In this document: positions 47,467-57,739 of the stretch, piece by piece
Layout of the letters: every line of letters begins with the position of its first letter
How positions within the stretch are numbered: the first letter of the stretch is position 1
From: Leuctra nigra
Lineage: Eukaryota; Arthropoda; Insecta; Plecoptera; Leuctridae
Reading direction: 5' to 3'
DNA: 64,000 bases
Assembly (NCBI GenBank): GCA_934045905.1
Contig: OW203768.1
Coordinates: 30,223,060 to 30,287,059 of the forward strand
Made by a program: the position numbers and the translations under genes
Notes under the pieces: model-generated
Database searches by the model: none
What the model was told of the DNA's origin: nothing
What the model saw: the letters and a program-made list of their open reading frames with translations, nothing else

Positions 47467-47709
47467 CTAGACTTCTACGTGTTTAACTTCTCGACTTGTG
47501 ATTGGAAAACGTGCGTGGATCTGATGAAAAACGTGTGTCGTTGGTTTTCTCTTGTTGCGAGTTTGTGCCGGGCCCGGATTATTGGTGACATCTATCATGA
47601 GAGCCACAACAAGTTCGATTAGATCAGAAGTCACGTCGATGCGACGTCGAAGAAACAGAATCAGACTCGAAGAGAACAATTCAAACAAACTAAGTTCTTC
47701 TGGAGACAA
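47467..47709 (-). pseudogene. Possible LINE N-terminal fragment with 2A-like motif
   Basis: An 80-codon minus frame contains IDVTNNPGP (DVTNNPGP at 47592-47569) after a hydrophobic stretch and before a basic one (RNKRK). Many non-LTR retrotransposon ORFs of CR1/RTE type begin with a short hydrophobic leader and a 'D(V/I)ExNPGP' 2A-like sequence. Here Thr replaces the usual Glu. No endonuclease domain follows, so if real it is a fragment. Could be chance. Confidence 0.3.
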
Positions 47710-48060
47710 AGAATAGGAGTACTTTGTCTAGCAACAACGCTTACGGAATCTTGAGGGGATGGAAACTGATGGTCGCGAATTTCATTGCTTATCCTAGCAA
47801 GATTGCATTATGATAAATTAATTGTATAAATGTATCCTGGATATAACACACCGTTTCATACTATAAGAGACTTAGCCACTGACATAACTGCAAGATTATC
47901 TATCAGTATGCCAGCTGCCACGCAACGGCTGGATGTATTCGTCAGCAACTGAGGTCATCGAGCGAGGCCACAACTTAGATGGGTGATTCAGTCTCACCAA
48001 ATGTTGTCTTAAGAAATAAGAGTGAACACAAGCTTTTACGAACGTATTTTTAAAATGTTT

Positions 48061-48320
48061 TATATTTGGAAATTGTTTGTGTTTCAGTGGTGTTTAACGT
48101 CGCGCTGTTTGCAACTGGGCTATGGTGACGGATGGATGATTATGAGATTATGATTTATGAATAGGTGAGGAGGTGAGGAAGGAGGATGTAGCATATTTAT
48201 ATCTTGACTGGGGGAAACATAGAAAAAACGACTTGAAAGACGACTCTGGAAAACAAACCTGGAGAGCTCGGGGTACAATTCCGGAGCTTTAATGCCTGAG
48301 CCAAATTGCTCCGGAACTAG
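48061..48320 (-). mobile_element. tRNA-derived SINE, copy 3
   Basis: On the minus strand it shares the body and 3' end of the 21915 copy (CATAGCCCAGTTGCAAACAGC, GCGACGTTAAACACC; pyrimidine-rich CCTCCTTCCTCACC). The B box is decayed (AATTGTACCCC). Confidence 0.55.
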
Positions 48321-49206
48321 TGTTCGCACGTACACTCGGCACATTTAAATATGATCGTTGATTTTTCTTCAGAGTCCCACGTTGTATACCCCTAATACCT
48401 ACCGACTGGTTAGATCACGTGACTTCCTTATCAGTTCTCTCGCGGAACAAAACAAGGGGAAGGGGTAGTTCGTCGTCAATAGGAAACAAGTAATATTCTC
48501 TTTCCATATCTGATCGACATTGCATTACGAGGCCTTCATTCGAATCCCACTTCAGTGTGTCAGATCGTGGTTTCACGTGATTTTGACGCAAATTTGCCCA
48601 TTAACTTCCCAGTTCTGGGGACATTATTCGATAAGTTTACTCAATGTCATATGCCAGATGAATGATTTGAAAAGTCTACATTACATTTCAATTTCATACT
48701 TTTTTTTATTAGAAAAGCTTTGCTTTTCTAATGAGCTTTGCTTTTTTTGCGTTTTTCTAATGATCACCAAGGTAACCCCCAATATTCAACCTTTTTTATT
48801 TCTAAAGTCCAGTCAGTGATCCTCCCCTATTCGCGTAAATGACAGAAGAGCTCTGACCTTGTAGAAAACAACTTGGGGTTGCTTAGTGGGAGGGGCAGTG
48901 ACCTCGCATTATCACGTGAAAATAAAGTTGACATAATGTCTTTTACAGTCGCAATACATAAACAAACAGCAGGAAACAGCTTTTAATAATTTTATTTTTG
49001 ATTTTGCATAGTGAAAAACCAAGGTGGGCAGTCACATGCTGCACTGGGCTTACTAGGGTTTAAATTTTTGAGTAATATAATTGACCCTCCCTCTTCATTC
49101 AAAACGCGAAATTTCCAATTCCAAAAACGAAATTGTCAAGTTTTTAAAACCACATAATCGGATCTCTAGAATGTAAATTTATTTCTTTTGTGGATGAAAA
49201 TTGGAT

Positions 49207-49580
49207 CCCATAAAAAACACTCCGTGTAAAAATACCAGCCAAGTCTCTTCAACTAAAAAAAAAATAGAAGAAATCTAAAAATTCAGCACTGAAAAGTAGT
49301 GATATCAAAAAAAAGGCCAAGTCAAAACTTTTAAAAATTACTTGGCGCATCGTGCATATAAATAGTATAGAAGTAGGTCGGTAATCAAATATACTCATCT
49401 ATACATAAAATATATCTATAATCCCATAGAAAAACGATGCGCCAAGTAATTTTTAAAAGTTTTGACTTGGCCTTTTTTTGATATCACTACTTTTCAGTGC
49501 TGAATTTTTAGATTTCTTCTATTTTTTTTTTTAGTTGAAGAGACTTGGCTGGTATTTTTACACGGAGTGTTTTTTATGGG
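49207..49580. repeat. Near-perfect palindrome, 147-base arms
   Basis: 49207-49353 and 49434-49580 pair almost fully (ACTCCGTGTAAAAATACCAG, CCAAGTCTCTTCAACT, ACTTGGCGCATCGT) around an 80-base spacer. The same structure, more decayed, is at 12590-12960, and a half version is at 56861-57096. It appears to be the inner or 5' end of the CTAGAT-hairpin family. Confidence 0.85.
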
Positions 49581-50510
49581 ATATCATTCCTTTTTTCAGT
49601 TTATTCTTACAATTTGTAGCATATATTGTGGAACCAAAGACTATAATTCCTTTAAAAAAATACGCCTTTTTGATTTGGTTGCTAAGAAAAGTTGTGCTTG
49701 TTACTATGTATATGCTATAAATAATATGCTATAAAGTATAGCGGAAGTTTCGTTCCAATTGGTCCAGCCGTTCTCGAGTTATGGCATCACTTCCGGTTTT
49801 CAAAATGGCGGCTGACTTCACTGCCACCTAAAATTTGTGTCTTTAAATGCTATGTAACATTATAAGCCTTCTGAATATGTAGTTATTGTTATAAGAGATG
49901 ATTTCATTCAAATTTGGCATTTTTATGACGTCATTTCCGGTTTCGGTAAAAGTACATTTCTATTTTGACTATTGATATTTCATTGAGAAGACCATCCGAA
50001 TCGTTTGGCGCTAGTTTCGTCCCAATTGGTCCATCAGTTTTTAAGATATGACGTCACTTCCGGTTTCAAAATGGTGGCACAAAAAATTCGTAAGGACAAG
50101 GTATCATCAGACGCCAAAAGTGCATATATGGTAAAAATTTCAGATCGATCGGCTCAGCCGTTTAGGCTGTGGCGCTGTCAACAGTGTTTCCTGATATCAT
50201 CAGAATCATCATCTTCAGAATCAGAAAGTGGTGTAATTTTACATATTTCACGGCCCTCTAGCACGAAAATGACATACCCTATTGTTCCCAAATTCGGTAT
50301 ATGGGGTGGGGTGGGCCATAGCTCGAAATTAAGATATTTTGCAACAATGTGAGATTTTCCAATTTTAAGATCCAGTAGGCCGAAAATGCCATGTTGTTGC
50401 TTACAGTAAAAGTGGTTGGTCTGCTCCTCAGTTTATTAGGCATTTACGGTATGTTGAGTGAGTGTGAGTGTACGGTACGACTTGGCTGGGTGGAGCGACC
50501 GCTCCACTAG
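49581..50510 (+). mobile_element. CTAGAT-hairpin family element
   Basis: It continues from the palindrome to GGTGGAGCGACCGCTCCACTAG at 50510, followed by AT. The body is the same as 26720-27586 (CACTTCCGGTTTCAAAATGG, CGGCTCAGCCGTTTAGGCTG, AGTAGGCCGAAAATGCC). No coding capacity. Confidence 0.7.
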
Positions 50511-51235
50511 ATTAATTGAGTAAAAGTTTGAAACAAATTTTTCATCTGGCATATGACATTGAGTAAACTTATCGAGAAATATCCACAGAACTAGTAAGTT
50601 AATGGGCAACTTTGCGTCAAAATCACGTGAAACCACGATCTGACACACTGAAGTGGGATTCGAATGAAGACCTCGTAGACGTAATGCAATGTCGATCAGA
50701 TTCAGATATTGAAAGATAATATTACTTGTTTCCTATTGACGACGAACTACCCCCTCCCCTTGTTTTGTTCCGCGAGAGAACGTGATCTAACCGGTCGGTA
50801 GGTATTAGGGGTATACAACGTGGGGCTCTGAAGAAAAATCAACGATCATATTTAAATGTGCCGAGTGTACGTTACAATGCAGAAAGGTCAAAGTTGAAAC
50901 GAGAGCCAGTCTTAACACCTCATCATTTACGAGTGGAAAAGCGTGTGATTTTCTTCTTGAGACATTTTCCACGGGTCGCGTCCGAGTACTTGATTCTTGA
51001 CTTACCGCAAAACTTCACGGTGAAACAAAATACGGTCACGCCCCCCTGGACGTCTGGGGAAGAGCATTTCCTTGTTTTCCACTCATTTCCCGTCTGGTGT
51101 TACTGTTACTTGTTTCTTGTTGTCAACTCGCTCGGATTCCACTCGGTTTTATGTCCGTGCTGGAAAAGACGAGCTGCTCTTTCTAGGAATATTTTGTTTT
51201 TAATGGAATTGAATTTGTGTCTGGTTGTAAAATAA

Positions 51236-52147
51236 AAAAGTGGATTAATCTCCCGGGAGGAAATGAGAATTCTGGAGGAACATATGGGAAGAGGTTACAT
51301 GAAAACAAATAGTCCGTTATCATAACATATTGAATGGCCTATCTATATACCTTTACGTGTTAATCCAAATAAAAATATAATGTTGCTCTATTCTAAGCTG
51401 TAATAGAAACAATTAGAATGATATTGCGTGCACACAGTGTACTTTTTAGTAATACATCACTGTGTACTTAGATTGTAGGTAAGCTTTCGTACTTCTTTGT
51501 AGGTACTATGCATTGATACGCCATTTAGGTACAAAACTGCATAACAAATAAACAGGATTAAGAGATAATTAAATAAGTGTTCAAAAATCAGTATTAGAAA
51601 ACATATTTCAAATAAAAGTACATATGGTTGAAGAAAATGTGTACTAAATTATTCAATATCACTTTGTGACACTTTGATGTATGGATACTATTATAATCTA
51701 GTGTCTCAGAATTATATGGATTGATGTGTAATAATGTGTGAAATGTTCGGGTTTAGCGGGGTTCGACCCCGGGACTGATATTGAAACTGCGAGTAACAAT
51801 CAAAACTATCAAGAAGTTAATTATCAATAAGATGTTCAGTAAGTACACCTCTTAGACCACGCCAAGCAATTCATAGACAAAGTACCCCTCAATTAATACA
51901 CTAATTAAGTTTCACAGCTCCGGGCTAATTTCAATGAAGTTGTGATCTAATTAAGCAATTATCCCGGCCAATTAGGTAATTAGGTCTGGGGTCCTGTTCA
52001 CGCCACTCTGTATTCTCATTCTCATGATTAGATTGATATCAATAAGATACAGGAGTCGAAGAAGTGGATGGCTCTTGACAATAGGGCATGTGCAAAGCGA
52101 AACAACCATCAGATAGCAGCACAATGCATTTTGTGGGAAAAAGCAAG
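51236..52147. other. Intergenic, nothing recognised
   Basis: AT-rich. GGGGTTCGACCCCGGGAC at 51760 is a lone B-box-like sequence without a clear SINE around it. Confidence 0.35.
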
Positions 52148-52150
52148 TTA

Positions 52151-52432
52151 AGCTGGGTTCCCATACTTCACATCGAATTCGTTTCCGGTTCGCTTCGCTT
52201 ACGCAAAATGGCTACCTTTTAACAAGGGAAATCGTCCATGTTCATTCGCATGTTCCCGTGTTTCGGTTTCGTTAGAGTTGAGCCAATTTTAACTTTGACG
52301 AGACCGAAACGAAACCGAAACAAGTGAACATGCGAATGTAAACATGGACGATTTCTTTTGTTAAAAGGTAGCCATTTTGTGAAAGCGAAGCGAACCGGAA
52401 GCGAATTCGATGCGAAGTATGGGAACCCAGCT
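52151..52432. mobile_element. MITE with TTA target duplication (PIF/Harbinger-like)
   Basis: 282 bp with long inverted repeats starting AGCTGGGTTCCCATACTTC and including ATCGAATTCGTTTCCGGTTC and AATGGCTACCTTTTAACAA; TTA on both sides (52148-52150, 52433-52435). The whole element is close to palindromic. Confidence 0.8.
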
Positions 52433-53638
52433 TTAGTAAGATTAACGGGTTGTTTGTCAGTCAACTATAGGCGGCGGTGCCTTTCATTTTAAAAATGGCG
52501 GTTTCAGTCTAATAACCACACCATTTCTTTGTTAATAATAGTTTTCTACTCACACTGATGATTTCCATTGACTTTAGGGTAACAATGGAACTTTAAATGA
52601 TTATTTACTAGGCGTGGAATTACTTTTGAACCACTATTTTTAACTACACGGGTTTGAACTGTCAGCTGTCAAGCTGTCAACAAAATCAGCTGAGTGTAAT
52701 CCAAAGATACTGAAACCAAAGAATATCAGTATAAAGATGAATCACTTTCTCACAAAACGCTCGTGACGCTTACGGCATACAACTTATCGTCAATCTTTGG
52801 CATGCCCTATTGCTCTGATGAAAAAGTTACAGATCCAATTCAGATCTGACAATGGCTGATATGGTGTGAGACAAAATAATGGGACGGTTCTCTGCTACGT
52901 TCCTAATCAATTTTAAAAACCCATTTAATAGACAAATGCCCATATATATTATCAGAATACTTTCTGAAGGCATGAGATTTTAATATTATGTATTGTATAT
53001 TTGAGTTTCATTATTTTATTGACGTATTCTATAACAATGTACAATGTTTTTCAATGTATCACTGTTCCCTGAATAAAGAAATTATTATTATTTTATAGAC
53101 GACGACGGCTAGTTATTTCATTTTATTATATTTACCTTTTTGCATATGTGTATACCTCCTTACCTATTTGTCAATATTGTATGTTTGAAATTTGAATAAA
53201 TATGTATTATAAACAAACTCGCTCCCCTGAGCCCTGCCTCTGATTTGATATTTGACCTGTCATACATCGTTGTTGATACCGCATCGTTGAACGACAAAAT
53301 TCATTAGTATTGTGATTCAATAAGTTCAAGAATAACGCAACGGTTTCAGAGCCTCCACAAAGATTGCATTAGCTTCATTTGTTAGGATATAAAGTCACAG
53401 CTTGGATCATTATTTTCATGCTCTTCAGGTACAGCGAATGTGTCGTCTTTTCTTGTCTTGGCTCGACATTGCAGGTATTATGTTTTCTAGGTTAATGGCG
53501 GTACTTCAAGAGATGCTTGTGTAAATGATGGATTCTTTTTTATAGCAATGTGATCCTACCTTTGTAATTTTATTGGAATTGTTTCAGACATTGTTTTTCA
53601 CTTAGGAAGAACTCTGATAGATCAATTCGAGTCGTAGT

Positions 53639-53914
53639 TCGAGATGATGACGTAGTTTGAGATGATAACGTAGTTCAAGATGATGACGTAGTTCGAGATG
53701 ATGACGTAGTTCGAGATGATGACGTAGTTCGAGATGATGACGTAGTTCGAGATGATAACTTAGTTTGAGATGATAACGTAATTCGAGATGATGACGTAGT
53801 TTGAGATGATGACGTAGTTCGAGATGATAACGTAGTTCGAGATGATGACGTAGTTCGAGATGATAACTTAGTTTGAGATGATAACGTAGTTCGAGATGAT
53901 GACGTAGTTCGAGA
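53639..53914. repeat. 18-bp tandem repeat (GACGTAGTTCGAGATGAT)n
   Basis: About 15 units with variants GATAACTTAGTTTGAGAT. There are higher-order blocks of unit variants, e.g. GATAACTTAGTTTGAGATGA occurs twice, about 108 bases apart. Confidence 0.9.
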
Positions 53915-53985
53915 TTAGTCGCGTGTTTATGTTTTAACTTTTACACAATATGATCTTGTGCTGGATCAAATCCTATTCAATGATA

Positions 53986-54285
53986 CTAGGAAAACGCTCT
54001 GTGAAACGCGTTGATGAGCGAGCACGGATACGCGCAACACCTCGAACCGAAATTCTGCGTCTATCAAGAATATCATTAAAAGCCAGTAATTCTTGAATTT
54101 TTCACAGACTTGTTTAAAAATCGCCAAATATCACTCAAATATTAGTCCCAATAACCATGTTAAGTTTTAAGTTGATCGATTGAACCTTTATAATTGAACT
54201 ACGTTCCCAGTAAATATTCAATATTCAATGTTCACAGAGAAAGTGCCATAAGAGTACCGTGGTGACGCTCGCTACGCTCGCTCAA
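53986..54285 (-). mobile_element. Short Helitron-like element (300 bp, complete ends, subfamily B)
   Basis: Minus orientation, from CTAGGAAAACGCTCTGTGAA (after A 53985) to ...GCTACGCTCGCTCAA at 54285. It is little more than the two termini joined. The left end is subfamily B (AAGTGCCATAAGAGTACCGT), while the right end matches the 42001 and 29879 copies. Confidence 0.8.
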
Positions 54286-54289
54286 CTTC

Positions 54290-55084
54290 CTGTTGGATGT
54301 ATATTTGTAAATGTACAATGTGTCTTCGTTCTGAATTTTATTATGTACCATTTCAGACGAAGATTATTTTACAAAAAGGATTGCACATTTAAGTATGGTC
54401 ATTGATTGAAACCCTGCGGCTCTTTGTTCGCCACAAATCCGTGCTTTCGGAATTAATTTCTCTCATTATTAATTGAACATATTTTAATAAAAGTGATATT
54501 TAGGTACATTGTGTTGAATACATTTCGGTAGACTCATTTCTGTAGCATTCACTTTCTAAAATCATAAATCCACACATGTAACATTCTTGCAAGACTAACA
54601 TGTTCAAAACATAATCTAAATAAATGCAGTTTTCCATCACTGTTTGTTGTTTCAGTGGAATTCAAGAACTTTACATAACATTTGCATTACTTCTACATAA
54701 CAATTGCATTAATTCCATTCTGTTTCTGTGGAATTACTACTTGTTTAATTCTATGAACTGTAATTTATTTATCAAGTCTTAGTTTGAGTTTCGACCAGAT
54801 TCAGAATCAGCATGTATAGTTTCTTCGTTGAATGCGAACATTCTGCAAGTGTGGTGAAGTGTGTATTCTTTATGGAGATTCGTAAATCTACGTAAAATAT
54901 GACAAAAGGTAAAATAAAACAGGTGAAATATGCAGGCATTATGGAAATCTGAATACATATGTACCGATGTTCAACGTCACATATCAAATAGAGAACTATT
55001 TTCTAAAGAGGGTTATAAAGCACCCCAGTTTCACACTGTCTGAAGTGAGTTATTGTTTTATAATATGTCCTGTTTTATAATCTT
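54290..55084. other. Intergenic, nothing recognised
   Basis: AT-rich, no exon or repeat family recognised. Confidence 0.4.
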
Positions 55085-55265
55085 GTGATGCGGTCGCGTC
55101 ACTCAGCTAAGTCGTACGACGTGCACACTCTACTTAGTTTTGACTTAGCCCATTTTTGACATCACTACTATTCACTATTCAGTGCTGAATTTTTAGATTT
55201 CTTTTTATCTTTGTTAAAGAGACGTTTCTAGTAATTTTACATGAAGTGTTTTTTGTATGGGGTAT
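55085..55265 (-). mobile_element. CTAGAT-hairpin family, short deletion derivative
   Basis: It joins a decayed terminal part (GCGGTCGCGTCACTCAGCTAAGTCGTACG) to the inner part (TTTTGACTTAGCCCATTTTTG, TTCAGTGCTGAATTTTTAGA, TTTACATGAAGTG), skipping the body. Confidence 0.55.
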
Positions 55266-56814
55266 AATAAGTTAACGTACATCATCAGACACTCAAAATC
55301 AATAACGTATACACAGATTATCTATGACGGTTACAATATTAAGTTATAGGCGGAATACGATGGGACTAGAACGTTCATTTGCTATCCACGTATGTTCTGC
55401 GCGTTTTGCTTCTTCCATTCCTCATGAGTTAAGATAGACGTTAGAGAACTTCTACTAGTAGCAATGATTTCTAATGGACTACCAACTACTTGCTCCTCCC
55501 GGTCACTACATTGTGCACGGGAAGAAACAGACCCGATTAATAATAAATCTCCTGCACTCGACTGGTTTTCAGGATGAGAGAAACGGCCGTAATAAATAGA
55601 TCGTCTTTGTTCCGGATGGAAACTATGCTCGGTTGGTCGAAAACTACGCGTGAACAGGTATAAAGTTTATTTCTAGCTGCAATATTCCTAGTTTATTAAT
55701 ATTAAGTTACAAATGTAGGTCGACCTACATCTGCCACCATTTGTAATTTTAAATAATATGATTCTTGTCTCAGATTTCCATTACTGTTTTTAAATATCTA
55801 AAGTATACAAAAAACAAACTTAAGTTGCATTGAAACATTAATAGTTTTAGTATTGAAAACTACAACTTGACTGCAGCGATCAAATACATTTAAATATGAA
55901 ATACGTATTGATCAAATCGCTACAAATTAAATTTGCTCTGAACAAGACACACAGTTCTCCTGAAAGATCTTAATTTGTTGCATATTTAATACATCAGTTC
56001 AGAAATCACACCTTCTTAGGGTATTTGAACACAACCAAAGATTAGTAGATATTATCCAAGTTCTTTGAAGAACTTAAAAGCTAGTCATTGCTAACTTAAA
56101 AATAGTTTGTACTTTACGGACGGTAAAGCACAATATTTTTTAATTAATTGACCAAACTCTTTCTCATATGTCAGTTTATTTCTTCAAACATCTAGGAGCA
56201 AAATTTATTCTCCACTTCACACATTTCAGAAAAAAAATAAATACAGTAGGTATGTAATATTCCTTTAATAATAGTTGGCCCTATTAGTTTTCAATCTACG
56301 TTTTAGAATGGAAGAACTGTTATTTTAACGTATATAACTAAAATGTGTTCTTTTTAGAAATCTATTTTTCCTCAAAGATTCTTCACAGCAAAAACTCGCT
56401 TACCAACGCATCTCAATCGTAGTTGATACACATCTGTCGTATAAAATCAAGGAGCTATTCTTCAATAAGTAATAATCCACTCGGTCCAATTCTCTCCTCT
56501 GGTCCACTTTTCCTAGTGTCATCATTTATATTGGATCGTTCCGCTATTGTCCATGGGGACATCGCGGGCGCGACCAGAGTGGACTAACAGGATCCCGGCG
56601 CGAACAATATGACGCATATTGGAACGCTTCACCCAAGAGCACATCGCGCAAAACCACTGATCTCATTCTTTCTTGACACACTTGCGCAGATTGGGAGCTG
56701 ATAGATATAAATCGTCGAGCTGTCGAGTTATCCTACGGAGAAGCTTTATGAAAATTTATGGACTTTTTAAAGATGTTGTAAATTTGATCAATCGCTGTAA
56801 CAAATATGTATTTA
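55266..56814. other. Intergenic, nothing recognised
   Basis: No exon supported. A GC-rich patch at 56515-56640 has no recognisable feature. Confidence 0.35.
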
Positions 56815-56860
56815 TTATTATTTCTCGAGTAATAAAGCAAGATTAATGATTGTTTTTTAT

Positions 56861-57096
56861 ATACTTGGCGCATCGTTTTTAAGGGCATTATAGGTATAGG
56901 CACATTTAATTTCTGGCATATACTATACTACTATATACACGATGCGCCAAGTATATTTTGGTTTTTAAAATTAAGTTTTGACTTGGCCCTTTTTTTGATA
57001 TCACTACTTTTCAGTGCTGAATTTTTAAATTTCTTCTATTTTTTTTATAGTTAAGAGACTTGGCTGGTATTTTTACACGGAGTGTTTTTTATGGGG
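56861..57096. mobile_element. CTAGAT-family half-palindrome flanked by 46-bp direct repeats
   Basis: It contains TACTTGGCGCATCGT... ACGATGCGCCAAGTA and one long arm (TTTTGACTTGGCC, TTCAGTGCTGAATTTTTA, GGTATTTTTACACGGAGTGT). Identical 46-base sequences (TTATTATTTCTCGAGTAATA...) flank it at 56815-56860 and 57097-57142. Confidence 0.75.
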
Positions 57097-57540
57097 TTAT
57101 TATTTCTCGAGTAATAAAGCAAGATTAATGATTGTTTTTTATTTAATTCAAATCACGATAATTAAAGTGACCAATCAATTAATCATCATGTGCTTATTAA
57201 ATTGTCAGTAGTATTTTAAAACAATAGAACAGTTCAATGTCCTCCATATTATGTTTATGTTTTATACTGTCTATTGTACCTACTATTGAGTTTTCAACGG
57301 CAACAAAAGTGTTTAATTTCTTTTTCTTCTCCAACATTTCACCACATTTCTCCAGAGCCTTGTGAAAAGGCTCGATTTCTTGAGATATTCCAGGGATTTT
57401 AGAGCAAAAGCAATGAAAAGCTCACTACACAAATGTAATACGATAAGCTTATCTATTACTGAATTTCCTGACATCAAAAGAAGACATTAAATTAGAATAA
57501 TCTGAAAAACCGAAGTTTGACTATAGGCAGAGGAACTTAT

Positions 57541-57735
57541 TTCTCTCCTTCTCCTCCTCCTCCTCCTCCTCCTCTTCATCTTCCTTCTCTTCCTCCTGTT
57601 CCTCATCCTCCTCCTCTTTCTCTTCCTCCTCTTCCTCTTCCTGTTCTTCCTGTTCCTGTTCCTCTTCCTTCTCATGTTTCACCTCTTCCTCTTCCTCTTC
57701 CTTTTCCTTTTCCTCTTCCTCTTCTCCTCCGCCTT
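57541..57735. repeat. Polypyrimidine (CTCCTC/CTTCCT) tract
   Basis: About 195 bases of C and T only, with few exceptions. ORFs over it (Pro/Leu-rich or Arg/Lys-rich) are artefacts. Confidence 0.9.
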
Positions 57736-57739
57736 AACT

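Larger units (their letters stand above)
48328..50872. repeat. Large inverted repeat, ~335-bp arms, 1.9-kb spacer
   Basis: 48328-48662 and 50541-50872 are near-identical inverted copies (ACGTACACTCGGCACATTTA; GATCGACATTGCATTACG; GGTTTCACGTGATTTTGACG; CTCAATGTCATATGCCAGAT). The spacer holds the palindrome at 49207-49580 and a CTAGAT-hairpin element. It may be a TIR transposon with other elements inside, or an inverted segmental duplication. The ORF at 50858-51235 starts in the right arm and has no recognisable content. Confidence 0.8.

Noticed and set aside
50858..51235. 125-residue forward ORF
   Set aside because: It starts inside an inverted-repeat arm, has no recognised domain, and its length is within chance for this region.
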